This document shows, in pieces, positions 1-9,315 of a stretch of 12,413 nt of DNA. The notes beneath the pieces are model-generated. The model did no database searches and was not told the DNA's origin. It saw only the letters and a program-made list of their open reading frames with translations. The DNA comes from Stephanodiscus triporus. Its lineage: Eukaryota > Bacillariophyta > Thalassiosirophyceae > Thalassiosirales > Thalassiosiraceae. A program made the translations under genes and the position numbers. The stretch covers positions 1 to 12,413 of the forward strand of contig JALLAZ010000740.1 in NCBI GenBank assembly GCA_036939755.1, written 5' to 3'. The first letter of the stretch is position 1; the number at the start of each line of letters is the position of its first letter.

Positions 1-3
1 TAT

Positions 4-684
4 TTAAGTGGTATGATACATAGGTACATCATAGAGTACTTGAGGGGGCGCGTGCATGGGAGGAGATGGTGGAATTGTTGGAGGATTTGGGAGGTGGGGT
101 TGGTGGATTGTTCGAAGAGGTGACGGAGGGGGGCAGAAGAGGCCAAGGCAGCCAAAGGCAAGGCTAAGTTGGCTGATGAGTATGGTGGAGGGTGGGATTG
201 TGGGTTGGTTGATGAGATTAGTGAGGATGGTGGATATGATGTTATCAATGTCAGATGTGAAGGGTCCATTCCACTCTTCCCATTTGGGGTGGGCGTCACG
301 GAGAGGAAAGTTGTAGAGGATGTCGGATGCAAGGAGGTGTGGGAGTTTTTGGATGAGGCATTGTGAGAAGAGGCGTAGTTGGGTTTGTTCATTGGTGATG
401 GAGGTGGTAAGCATTGAGATGCTCTCTTTTACACTCGAAACACAGGAGAAGAAGGTAGTGGTGAAGGAGGCGGAGCCGACTGGTTGGCCAAGGAGGCAGA
501 ATCCGGTGTTGAGTTTGACTGGGGGGGATGGGGCAGATTTATCAGTGGGGTGTGGTTGGGTGGAGAATTCAGCAATTGTGGTGGTGATTGATGTAGTGAG
601 GGTGGGGTTGATCATGTGAAGGAGGGGCAGTGTAGATGATCCATTGCGGGAGGTGAGTATTCGAATGAAAGAACCAACTTTCAA
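4..684 (-). pseudogene. Reverse-transcriptase-like fragment (post-catalytic region), probably from a non-LTR-type element
   Basis: The frame is open for 226 codons and its first possible start is a TTG at 684. An in-frame TGA lies three codons further upstream, so this is not a clean gene start. The middle of the translation (GFCLLGQPVGSASF, then LRLFSQCLIQKLPHLLASD, then a WNGPFTSDIDNI stretch and SLAFGCLGL) matches my memory of the region after the catalytic palm of reverse transcriptases in algal retroelement proteins: a lone glycine-rich 'LG-P-GS' turn, a Q-x-x-LRLF helix and a K-x-PHLL motif. No F/YADD catalytic box is present, so the polymerase core is missing. The C-terminal 40 residues are proline-rich and look like non-coding read-through. 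It abuts the copia element and may be an older element it landed in. Unrelated host coding sequence is possible; family assignment is moderate to weak. Confidence 0.4.
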
Positions 685-763
685 GCATCCTCAAATATTA
701 CGACCACTCCTCGCCAACCTCCGTACAAGGCAGGACTCTACCACATAGCCATCTCGAACCTGG
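685..763. other. Left flank of the LTR retrotransposon
   Basis: About 80 bases between the RT-like frame and the left LTR. I see no gene. Its last five bases (CCTGG) are what a target-site duplication would have to match on the other side of the element, and they do not. Confidence 0.5.
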
Positions 764-962
764 TGTTGAGAAGACATTGATTCTATGATGCTAAGCACAT
801 AACATTGTATTGCTAAATAATTAATATAAAGTGACTCGTTGCTCACTTCTCTCTTCTTACTCTCTCCCTCTCCTCTTAACTAGTGGCCTGGAGCGTTTCA
901 CTAGCCTAGATACTCCGATCCATCTGTCTGGCCTCTGCGCTGACTTTGCACTATTCCCAACA
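764..962 (-). repeat. LTR, left copy (3' LTR of the minus-strand element)
   Basis: 199 bp, direct repeat of 6071-6269, about 90% identical by eye. Ends are TGTTG and CAACA. In element orientation this is the 3' LTR. The bases just before it (positions 971 down to 963, read CAGGAGTG on the minus strand) are purine-rich and may be a weak polypurine tract. Confidence 0.93.
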
Positions 963-1115
963 CACTCCTGCGGTGCCTGAAGGGGAGTTGTCCCTCCTTT
1001 TGGCAACGATTTGAAGGGCTGCGTTGTTACTCGTTCCTCATCCTCATTGTAGTCCACCAAGCAGTTCATGAGCTGCGCTCGCATTCGCTTGAATGCTATT
1101 CTTGTAAGGGTTTCG

Positions 1116-1748
1116 TCAGCACATCTGCCTACATTTGTTCAGCGGACAATTGATAATTTGCATCTCTCCATCATCAACTTTGTCCTTGATGAAGAAGAAC
1201 TTTGCTTTGATATGTTTTGTTTTCTTCCCACTGGAGAATTGTCCATTCGTCATCAACAGTTGCGAGCTGATGTTGTCTTGGTACAAACCAATGCATTCTG
1301 CCCCGCATCCCTGACTTTGTATGAAGTACAACGTCCCAAGCATTTCTGGCATGAACATGTCTGCCGTTACCAGCTCTGTCTCGGTCGAGCTTCTCGTATT
1401 TAGCTTCACTTTCCACGAATAGCTTGAGGTGGCTCCCTTACCCATTGTGAACATGGCACCTCCATGTCCTTTGCAGTCCCAATGTACGTTGTGCGATCCA
1501 TCCACAAACCATTTGAGTATCCCGAGGTTGTCCACACTCAGGTTCAACTTCAGATATTTTGTCCCGTTGAGATATTTTAGCACTCTCTTCAGCTTTCCCC
1601 AATCATCTTCGTCTGGATTCTTCACTCGTGTGGTGAGGAAAGCCAACCGCGGTTTGAATGTCCCTTCTCGCCCTTGTCGCCATGAACAGTAGCTGAGCAA
1701 CCGTGTGATGAAAAGCCAGTGCTCTCTCTTCTTCCAACGGTTTCGCAT
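1116..1748 (-). pseudogene. RNase H domain of copia pol
   Basis: A 1-nt shift near 1645 moves the frame from the RT frame into this one. It reads LAFLTTRVKNPDEDDWGKLK, RVLKYLNGTKYLKL, WFVDGSHNVHWDCKGHGGAM (Asp of the active site), LNTRSSTETELV (Glu), LYQDN (Asp) and KTKHIKAKFFFIKD, ending beside a KCRQMC* tail where family members continue to a TKPL motif. That TKPL is present in another frame just downstream (ACGAAACCCTTACAA on the minus strand), and the trailing MRAQLMNCLVDYNEDEE at 1084 downward is in a third frame. The domain would remove RNA from RNA/DNA hybrids during reverse transcription. The core is readable, the end is frameshifted. Confidence 0.85.
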
Positions 1749-1889
1749 CTTTCTCCTTTCTGGTTTTGAATAGATGGTCAGCCGCTGGCATTGGCGATTT
1801 CCCCATGATCATCTCTGGAAACTCTGCAATCACGTTCTTAAGGTAGGCTATCATCGACACTCCCAGGGTTCCATCTTTTCTGAACTCCA

Positions 1890-2751
1890 TGTCTACCCGA
1901 CAAGTGTGCATCGTCAATTTTGGTCCGTATATCTTTGCAAGGTAACAGGATAACTTTGTCAGTTCAAAGTCATCCTTGCACAATCCCATAAGATCATCCA
2001 CATGCCACATGAACGTCATCTGTTTCCTGCTCCTCGTCATTTTATTAGCGACGCATGGGTCGTACGGATTGATCTCGAACCCATAAGCCTCTAGCTCCAT
2101 TCATAGTTTTCTGTAGAATAGTAGACTTGCTCTCATCAGTCCATACAACGCTTTCTGTAGTTTCACATATAGTATCGGCGTTCCTTTCTTGTCGACCGTC
2201 ACATACTTTCTGTAGATCTGCGGCGCTATCTGTACCATCATGTCTGCAAGATCTCCTTTCAACACCATTAGTACGTCCTTGTCTACATCTGTATTGACGA
2301 ATGTGCTTGGGATGTCATAACACCTCATTTTCCTATGTTCATGTGATGCGATTGACGCAGTGATGAAAGTCGATTCTATTGAGACAGTCGGCAACGCTGC
2401 ATCCTCCTTGGGTATGTATGCACGTTGCGGTGCCCCGTTGATGCATGCTCTTCCTTTGATTTTCCCAGTTCACTTCTCCTTGAGGAACAATAGGGACGAA
2501 AGGGCCTTCATTCTTTCCTCTCGTGATATCTTGGAGGGGTTCATTGCTGTCCATGTGTCCATGATGTGCAGTTGCGTCAGCTTGTCAATCGCCGTGGTTG
2601 CACCTCTCGCGCCATACTTGCATAGACCAGGTTTCAAGTTGTATTGCGTCATCACGTAGGCCCAGACCTTGAATTCGTCTTCCAACTTGGTCACCAATTC
2701 CTTATCAATGATGTGATTGGTGTCGTCTTGCATCATGGTTGTACCCATCTA
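1890..2751 (-). pseudogene. Reverse transcriptase of copia pol, broken by stops but in one frame
   Basis: A single minus-strand frame from 2748 to 1603 gives the polymerase, interrupted by TGA at 2470-2472 and TGA at 2101-2103. Recognisable pieces: KVWAYVMTQYNLKPGLCKYG, QLHIMDTWTAMNPSKIS, ALSSLLFLKEK, GRACINGAPQRAYIPKEDAA, STFITASIASHEHRKMRCYD, IPSTFVNTDVDKDVLMVLKG, LYVKLQKALYGLMRASL, then ELEAYGFEINPYDPCVANK and WHVDDLMG. The catalytic box is HVDD (1993-2004), where most copia elements have YVDD; I recall the WHVDD form from diatom elements. After KLTMHT the reading jumps to CRVDMEF. The H-x-YLG motif expected just before it is missing, which points to a small in-frame deletion. Confidence 0.88.
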
Positions 2752-3400
2752 GGTGGTAGCATGCATCCTCTCCTCTTTTGTTGCTCCCATCAGTTTAATT
2801 GTGTCCACAACACTCCTGTGCACTCGCACCTCCCCTAGCTGTAGGAAGGTCATTTGTGGTGTATATTGAGTCACACTCCTGCGCAATTGTGTAGGATGTT
2901 GCCAAGATGTATCATCAGTGTCGGTCAGGATGTCGACGGTTTCGTGAGCTAGGTCATGCACAGCGTTGTTGGATGGGGTTGCACCGTCGGCTACGATGAC
3001 GGTATCAGCGACAAGGCCATCGTCAGGCATGTTGAAGGTGATCTCATACACGATTTTGTTCTCGGCGTTGTTGACAAGGGCAGGCCCAGGTGCTGCAGGT
3101 TGGCGTTGTGCAGCCTGTATGCATTCGTTGGCGTTGATTCCTGCGTTGTCCAGTGCTGCTGCCCCGCTAATTCAGCAAAGTCTGGTTTGGGTTTGTCAGT
3201 CACCACTTGATCGTCTATGTCTTCACCTTCAAGGGTCACTCCTGGAAGCTCTGAAGATAGGTCCAGGTACGGTGCAGGTTCAGGCTCCTCTAGTAGACCT
3301 TGAAAGTCGGGGTCATCCTCGGGGACCGTGTCGGTCCAGTTGTAGGGTTCCTTGCGTTGATTGAGGAAACGGAAGGTCCGGCCTTGGCGCTTGCGTTGTC
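2752..3400 (-). pseudogene. Integrase-to-RT linker of copia pol
   Basis: This acidic, proline-containing stretch (EDDPDFQGLLEEPEPAPYLD and following residues, in the frame ending near 2991) joins the integrase C-terminus to the polymerase. A frame change lies between about 3051 and 2991, after which the reading continues as a second acidic stretch (VHDLAHETVDILTDTDDTSW) and RRSVTQYTPQMTFLQLGEV. A TAG at 2749-2751 closes it. Low conservation is normal for this segment. Confidence 0.55.
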
Positions 3401-4420
3401 CTATGGTATTCACCCGCTGGATCACGCGGTCCGGCATTGGCAACGGTGTGAAAGATAATCGTTTGAGTACACGCCCCGTCGTGAGGCAGTAAAATTTCAT
3501 GCTTCCTTGCATATTTCCTGTAGGTCCCAGAGCAATCGCAGCATGCGTTCATGGGGCCATTGTATTCGATGGGATCGGCTCGTCATGCACCTTGCAGTAT
3601 GTGCCTGGTTGTACCCGGCAGTGTCGCTTGTAGTCTAACTTCCAACACACCATCAATTCTCGTGGGGAGTGCATGGAAGATATGCCATTCCTCATGGGGA
3701 AGGTGTTCAGCCACAGAATGCAGAAGTAAATGAACTCAATCTTCATTCTGTGTGGGATATGCTCAAAGGGCAATGTCGTGATCAGCCCCCTCGCACGTTC
3801 CTTAATCCACGGATTCCCTGCTCCGCTTCATTGACATGTCCCTTTGCTGCAGTGGTATTGCACTCAAGCGTGGGTACTAAATCCTTAATTATTTCAAATT
3901 CTCCATCCATCCATAAGTATGGTTCTAACTGTAAAACCAGCTCATGTGTAAACATGGACAACTTGGTCTATATGTTTAGCTAAATTCTTGTCCATCCTCA
4001 CTGGCACATACTCTGACATTATGAATTTAATTCATCTGGACATCGTCATCAGAAAGCTGTGCCATCGACAAAGTCGGCAGCCAGCATCACTAGCTTGTGC
4101 TGTTGCACCAAAGATCGTGGCACGTCCACATAATCCATCACCACTGGCGCCGGAGCTCGACGTACTGTTTTTCCCCATACGCTCGCTAGAGCTGGGCTGT
4201 GTATTGCGGGTGAGTTGTTGATGTCACGAATGGTGATTGGACAGTTAGAAATAAGGTGGTTACTACTTACCACCCCCTTGTAGTCCTTCTTGCTTGGATT
4301 CCCCATCATCGCTTGTGCTCGCCTGGCTTGCTTGGCCTTCAGGATTTCATTCTTGGTGAAGCCCTCGAAATTCTCGCACACAGTCTCTTTAGCATCGTGT
4401 GTTCTTTGATCCCCTTTATC
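3400..4420 (-). pseudogene. Integrase of copia pol, broken
   Basis: The zinc-binding/pre-core part lies at 4381-4049 (FEGFTKNEILKAKQARRAQA, then SNHLISNCPIT, ending LAADFVDGTAF, whose Asp is probably catalytic D1). The core continues in another frame (SEYVPVRMDKNLAKHIDQVV), crosses TGA stops at 4032-4034 and 3942-3944, and reaches LMDG-EFE (D2) where a 4-bp tandem duplication (TGGATGGA near 3902-3911) shifts the frame. HVNEAEQGIR near 3838-3809 supplies the catalytic Glu. Another shift near 3815 leads to RARGLITTLPFEHI and NTMAP, a TGA at 3549-3551, then THAAIALGPTGNMQGSMKFY. Order and motifs fit the D-D-35-E integrase of Ty1/copia elements. No intact product is possible. Confidence 0.75.
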
Positions 4421-4484
4421 TGACCTGTGCTTGCTCGCTGTCCTAGCTGCACCAGCATTGTCGCCGCCTCCTGAGACGACCCGT

Positions 4485-4856
4485 CGAGATCAATGTACGG
4501 CAGTCCTTGTTCGTCTTTGTGGAACTTTACCGTTCCTCTTGGCGTGTGCACCTCGTAGAATCCCTCCCAACTGTTGTAGGTAATTCTGTAGTGTTTTTTG
4601 AGTTCATGCATGGAGAATATGTTGGCTATTCCGTTTGGGATGTACCACACATTCAGTTGTCCGTATGACCCCATCTTGTTGGTGGTGACCCCCCCCGCAT
4701 TGCAATTGATTTTGATCACGTTCCTCACGGTCCTGATTCCCTTGAGGTACCTATCCGACTTGAAGGCAGTAACGGTCAAGATCCGTCAAGGTATGCCCTG
4801 TTGTCGGGGAGCGCTTCCCCTTGCAGCATGCTCACGTTCAGGAGCTGATGCCCTTC
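4485..4856 (-). pseudogene. Aspartic protease region of copia pol, frameshifted at the active site
   Basis: After the TAG at 4857 the frame continues as EGHQLLNVSMLQGEAL and then PDNRAYLDGS, ending at a TGA at 4776-4778. The LD at about 4785-4790 corresponds to the catalytic aspartate of the copia protease (LD-S/T type). Sequence directly after it has lost bases, and the rest of the domain is in another frame (4779 downward): TVTAFKSDRYLKGIRTV, then a glycine-rich NAGGVTTNKMGSYGQLNVWY and GIANIFSM, and a final GLPYIDLDGS. This is the familiar protease-to-pre-integrase progression of copia elements. The shift beside the catalytic Asp means no active enzyme. Confidence 0.7.
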
Positions 4857-6013
4857 CTATTGTTCTTCAGGTTCTTCTCCCTTGGCCTCAATGTGCATAT
4901 GTAACTGCGCTTGTTGTTCGGACGTGGGTGAGGTCGGGGCACTCGTAGTAGGCCCAGTGGTTGGTCTTTCCGCAATTGTAGCAGTGCAAATCCCCTGCTC
5001 AATTGACTCGCTTGCTCCCCGCTCTGGCTTCCTGATCCCCTGACCCTGTTGTGACAGCGCTTGCGTCTCCCGCGCCCGTGTCTGTCCCTTTGCTTCCTGG
5101 CATTCCACGCCCTGCACCTCCTCCTCGGCCTCCGTGCCCACATCCTCTTCCACCTTGTTGGATGAACGCGAGGCTGGTATCGTTACCGTCTCCCCGATAT
5201 GGCCTGTTTGTCCTCGTCATCTGGTAGTTTCCAAGGATTCTCATGGCCTTCTCATATGTGTCGGGGTACTGATCTGTCCCCAACAAGTAGTTATTGGCCA
5301 GCTTGTCCTTTAGCCACCCGAACCTTGTCTTGTCTGCTCTGCTGATCAACAGCGCGGCCTTAACTGCCTCCTGTTGCGTCTTCCTCCACCTTGTTCTTCT
5401 CAGCTGTCGTCGGCCTTGACACATGCGCCACTCTCGTCGACTCTTTCAGCATCCCATCGATCATCCCTTGATGTATTCCTGGGGAGCCTCCGAATGCCTC
5501 CACTGTCTTCCACAGAGCACGAAAGTTTTGCCCGTATTGCTCGACGGTCTCCTTGTTGGTTTGGGTGTCCTTCACCTCTTGGGAGCACTGGCCGTAGACC
5601 GTTGTGTACCCCTTCTTGAGGGACTCCGCTAATTTCAGCCTTCGCTTGGCGATGGTTTTCACTTCTTCCGCTCTGATGATCTTCTGGTCCTCCACGTCGG
5701 ACGCGTTTGGATCCATGGCGGCGGGGAGCTCAATGATTTGCTGCCTCCCCGTCCTGACCGTTTCCGCCACAAGATATCCCTTGCTCGCAGACGTGCGTTG
5801 CAAGTAGTTCGCGATGTTCTTTTGCGATTGAGTAAACTGCGCGGCAAACTTATTTTGCCCCATGTTGAAGGTGTCCGTCGTGATCTCGCTTATCGCTGAC
5901 GTATAACCTTTCGTCGATTCCCCCACGCGCGGGTGGAATTTTAGATGCCTTGTTCCTCGGCCGCCGCCGCGTCCCATCGGCGCTCCTTGCCCAGCAGCAG
6001 CTTGCTGGCTCAT
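4857..6013 (-). pseudogene. gag: gag (capsid/nucleocapsid) of the copia element, broken
   Basis: The best start is the ATG at 6011-6013 (MSQQAAAGQG), 57 bases inside the 5' LTR; the same frame opens 12 codons earlier at a GTG. The frame runs to about 5370, where it shifts to another frame carrying the capsid-like stretch LLISRADKTRFGWLKDKLAN and, after a Gly/Arg-rich segment, an in-frame TGA at 4999-5001. The same frame then continues into a zinc knuckle at 4939-4983: Cys-x2-Cys-x4-His-x5-Cys, beginning CYNCGKTNHW. A further shift near 4930 leads to an EQQAQLHMHIEAKGEE segment ending in a TAG at 4857-4859. It would have packaged the element RNA. It cannot be translated intact here. Confidence 0.8.
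4939..4983 (-). other. CCHC zinc knuckle of gag
   Basis: Translation on the minus strand gives C-YN-C-GKTN-H-WAYYE-C. Spacing is Cx2Cx4Hx5C, one residue longer in the last gap than the classical retroviral/copia knuckle. Role in the family: RNA binding during packaging. Confidence 0.75.
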
Positions 6014-6070
6014 GACAGCGGTTTCCTCACTCCTCGTATGGATATCCACCCGCTCGCGTTATATTAATTA

Positions 6071-6269
6071 TGTTGAGAAGACATCCATTTTACGATGCTA
6101 AGCACATAACATTGTATTGCTAAATAATTAATATAAAGTAAGCTCGTCGCTCACTCTCTCTTTTTACTCTCTTCCTCTCCTCTTAACTAGTGGTCTGGAG
6201 CGCTTCACTAGCCTGGATACTCTGATCTGTCTGTCTGTTGTCCGCGCTGACTTTGCACTATTCCCAACA
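6071..6269 (-). repeat. LTR, right copy (5' LTR of the minus-strand element)
   Basis: 199 bp, same length as the left copy, with mostly C/T and A/G differences plus one compensating pair of single-base indels. As the 5' LTR it should hold the element promoter. The bases following it on the minus strand (6070 down to about 6050) do not start with the TGG expected of a classical tRNA primer-binding site. Confidence 0.93.
6128..6137 (-). promoter_or_regulatory. Possible TATA box in the 5' LTR
   Basis: On the minus strand this reads TTTATATTAA within an AT-rich part of the otherwise pyrimidine/purine-striped LTR. Its position would place transcription start in the last 40 to 60 bases of the LTR, as is usual for copia elements. 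The same motif is kept in the other LTR. Sequence match only. Confidence 0.35.
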
Positions 6270-6421
6270 ATACATATATCGACACAGCATTTCATGACAT
6301 CAATTTATCCTATTCTTATAAATCTGGACCACATCCTCAGGCCTCACTACTCCATGTGAAATTGCAAGGTATCATCGGAAGTTCCAAGTGTCCCTGGAAT
6401 TCCAATTCTCGTGTTTCAATA
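6270..6421. other. Spacer between the retrotransposon and the channel gene; probable 3'UTR
   Basis: About 150 bases. It must contain the 3' end of the minus-strand channel transcript unless transcription runs into the LTR element. No canonical AATAAA is visible on the minus strand. An alternative last exon could lie here: acceptor AG at 6394-6395 and an in-frame TGA at 6337-6339, if the weak donor GTAGGA at 6541 were used. I do not prefer that reading. Confidence 0.4.
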
Positions 6422-9283
6422 TCAGATGACAATACAAGAAGTTCTCCCCACCATCACGTTGCATTCGAGAATCTTCAAGAAGGGCAACCTTTCCATGCGT
6501 GAAAAATAACATTGCAAAGGAAATTGAGATAGGGGTCCTACTTGAGAATGAAGCGGATCATCCAGAGTAAGAAATATTCTCAACTCCTCTTCATCGTGGA
6601 TTCTTGCAATGCTTATTGGCAGATGATATGAATGAATGACAAATCTGCTCTCGATAGACTTGGAAACACTGTAAGTGAGCATCATCATCGTCACAAAAAA
6701 TCCAATTGCCAATTTGGGAAAGTCCTTCAGGGCGAGAATACTGGAAAATATAATAATGGCGCTGTAAAGTACGATGAACACAACTCGATTCCAGTAGTAG
6801 AATATTTTGCCTCCTCCCTCAAATCGCTGGCAATATACAAAAAGGGCATTGTGCGTGTGGACTTTCGCGGCCGTCCAGAAAAAGATAGCGCACACACCGA
6901 GCAAAATTGGAACCATGAACCTGGAGCGAGAGAGTTCAGGGGGTGGTAGGAGAATGGAGGGTGATGAAAATTTGAGAGATAAGTGCAAAATATTTTGTTG
7001 GTCCCTGAATATAGGTTGAAACTTACCCGAATATCATGGCAATAATGAAGCCGTATGATAGCACTGGGGCAAAAAAACCTGCAGACAAATGTCGGTCAAA
7101 TTCAGCATATTACGCGAAAAAGGCAAAGTTCGCTCGAAAACATTGTTGGTACACACCAAAAATGAAAGCTTCCTCAAACGCTGGTGCTGTATTTAGCCAA
7201 TCGTGAAAGCGGCGACTTTTGGCGTTCAAATTGATGAGTGGCCTGAATACTGCATGCTTGATCAACGACCTCCACTGTAAAAGCTGGAGCATAGTCTCTT
7301 GACCCGTTGCAAGAATCATCAAATTCATGAAGTATGGTGCCTGTCCCAATATGCCGTTGGCAAGATACTTGAGAAATTCTTCTGGACACTCCAGGAAGAA
7401 AGACAATGCTTGGTCGACAGATGTGAAAAAGGAAACATATATGTTCGCTAATCGATATGATGTATTCCAAATCAGCACAAAGTTGTCAACCTCTGTGTGC
7501 GTCTTGAAGCGGATGACCTTTATTGCGAGAGTGTAGAATATATTTGGAAGCCAAATCAATATAAGAGTCACCGTCCAAACAGGCAGGACTGAAGAATTGA
7601 AGTTAGAGGCGAGGATTGTTGGACATACGGTTTGGTATAGATAAGTCTTCAGGTATCAAATCAACTCACCTTCTTTGAGACTGCTTCCTTCTATCTCAAT
7701 TTGAATACTCGCGACTGACTTATTTATGATTTTGTGGATAAAATCTACAAAATACGACCAACCAATGATTCCAAGTAATAAGATTGCTTGCACAAAAATT
7801 TTTCTCCTCTCCATGGTCACGAGATCGACTCCAACATTTGACCAGAACAGATCACGAGGATCTGGAGCATCCTCTGTTATCAACCAGTATGGCTTGCCAG
7901 AGAGGTTGCACTGTACAGCTGCAGTTTATCAAGAGAGGGATTAGTGAGTACCATACGTAGCACAAACGGATACCTATTGTACTGGCTTACAGGAAACATC
8001 CCGGAACATACCACTTTGCTTGCCAGCAATCGAATTGAATGTAACGACTCCAGTTCCATGAAAGAAATCTGCTTCTTCCCCGAAAGCCTTTCTGACGTTG
8101 CTTGGCACTAAAAGGATGTACAATCGATTCAATCGATTGGTCGGGAAATTTATCGATTCGCTAACATCTCCTCCGTGTCCTGATGGTTTTACGAGGCTAT
8201 TTTTGTGACATTTCATCCTGGTTTCAACGATTGCATTATACTCCCTATCGGCCAACTCCTCGAGTTCAATGATTTTGCTGTTGTAATATTCGAGTGCATC
8301 TTGTTTCTTTCCGGAGAAGATGCCTCCTATCTTTATCTAGTCATGGGCGATACCATTGGTAGGCGGTAGAATGATCAGGGCCCGATTCATCAAATGTCAA
8401 ATATTTGATCATTTCTAATGATTGAACTTACCATCGGTCTCGCAGGCTCCTGTCCACTCTCTCTCTTTTTTCTCAACCAGCGTTCGTACCTATACTTTGC
8501 ATCAATGTTGTCGTATTTTTCTATCAGAGCCCGCCTCTTTTGCAATATACCCTCCAGCTTCGAGGTGTCGATGAGCATTTCAGCGTGCTCTATCTCCCCG
8601 GGAAAAAGCGACTCGAACACATCTTTCAAATTCTTATCGGATCGATGACTCTCTATGGCGACAACAATGCAAAACACAGCGGTAAAGTAAGCTCATGTCC
8701 ATGTAAAACAATACAATTGCTGCGTCTCAAAAAACAACTCAACTTGGAACACATTCCACTATACACGTGTTCTGATACTTCCTTAAGTACGTCGGACGCT
8801 TAAAGAAATAAGTATCGCCTCTAGCCAAGAATTCGTGCCTCAATTTGATAAACACTTCCGAATGAAATATATACATGTGAGACATCCAAGGGAATGATCA
8901 TGGTGGGAAAAAAATCAGACCATTTTACCATCCTTACCTTCCCACTCGATCCATAGCCTGCGCATGATGAACAGGTACAGACAAATGGTCAAGAGAACGA
9001 TCCACACTATCGCCTTCGATCCGTCCGGGATGCGATTGATCGTTAGGCTCAGATATCCAGGAACGACATCGTTCGGGATCGATGATTGGTATTGGTCATC
9101 GCTCATCATCACGTCGTATACGGGCAACACGAACACGAGCGCGCCCAAGAAGGGGTAGAACGTGGCATCGAAGCCGAACCGCGCGAATCGTATCAACAAA
9201 TACGTATCGAGTCCGGCGCATCTGAGCAGCTCCTTCTCCCCCTCGGACAGGTCCTTGCCCGGGGTGGTCATCCCGAGATCGTA

Positions 9284-9315
<32 letters not shown>

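Larger units (their letters stand above)
764..6269 (-). mobile_element. Ty1/copia LTR retrotransposon, full length but degenerate (CoDi-like)
   Basis: The element is 5506 bp, bounded by two direct repeats that begin TGTTGAGAAG and end TTCCCAACA, giving perfect 5-bp TGTTG/CAACA termini. Read on the minus strand, the internal part gives gag with a zinc knuckle, aspartic protease, integrase, reverse transcriptase and RNase H. Integrase ahead of RT is the Ty1/copia order (Ty3/gypsy places integrase last). Phrases such as WAYVMTQYNLKPG, LQKALYGLMRASL, WHVDD and KTKHIKAKFFFIKD are of the type I know from diatom copia elements. The coding region is dead: frame changes fall near 5370, 4930, 4777, 4385, 4055, 3905, 3815, 3020, 1645 and 1115, and in-frame stops lie at 4999, 4857, 4032, 3942, 3549, 2749, 2470 and 2101 (lowest base of each codon). 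The LTRs differ at roughly 20 places by eye, so insertion is not recent. No TSD is evident. Confidence 0.93.

Noticed and set aside
1068..1403. Plus-strand open frame of 111 codons
   Set aside because: It is antisense to the RNase H domain and its tail, which are clearly coding-derived on the minus strand.
2956..3364. Overlapping plus-strand open frames
   Set aside because: They are shadows of the copia integrase-RT linker and have no recognisable motif.
2101..5001. TGA recoded as an amino acid, making gag-pol functional
   Set aside because: There are also TAG stops and about ten frameshifts. The channel gene uses TGG for Trp and does not need TGA as sense. Decay is the simpler explanation.
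764..6269. CRISPR array or bacterial insertion sequence
   Set aside because: The two 199-bp repeats lie 5 kb apart, flank gag-pol, and have LTR termini. There are no short regularly spaced repeats.
6632..7019. Plus-strand open frames over exon 8
   Set aside because: They are antisense to the membrane-spanning exon, whose hydrophobic helices continue the channel fold.
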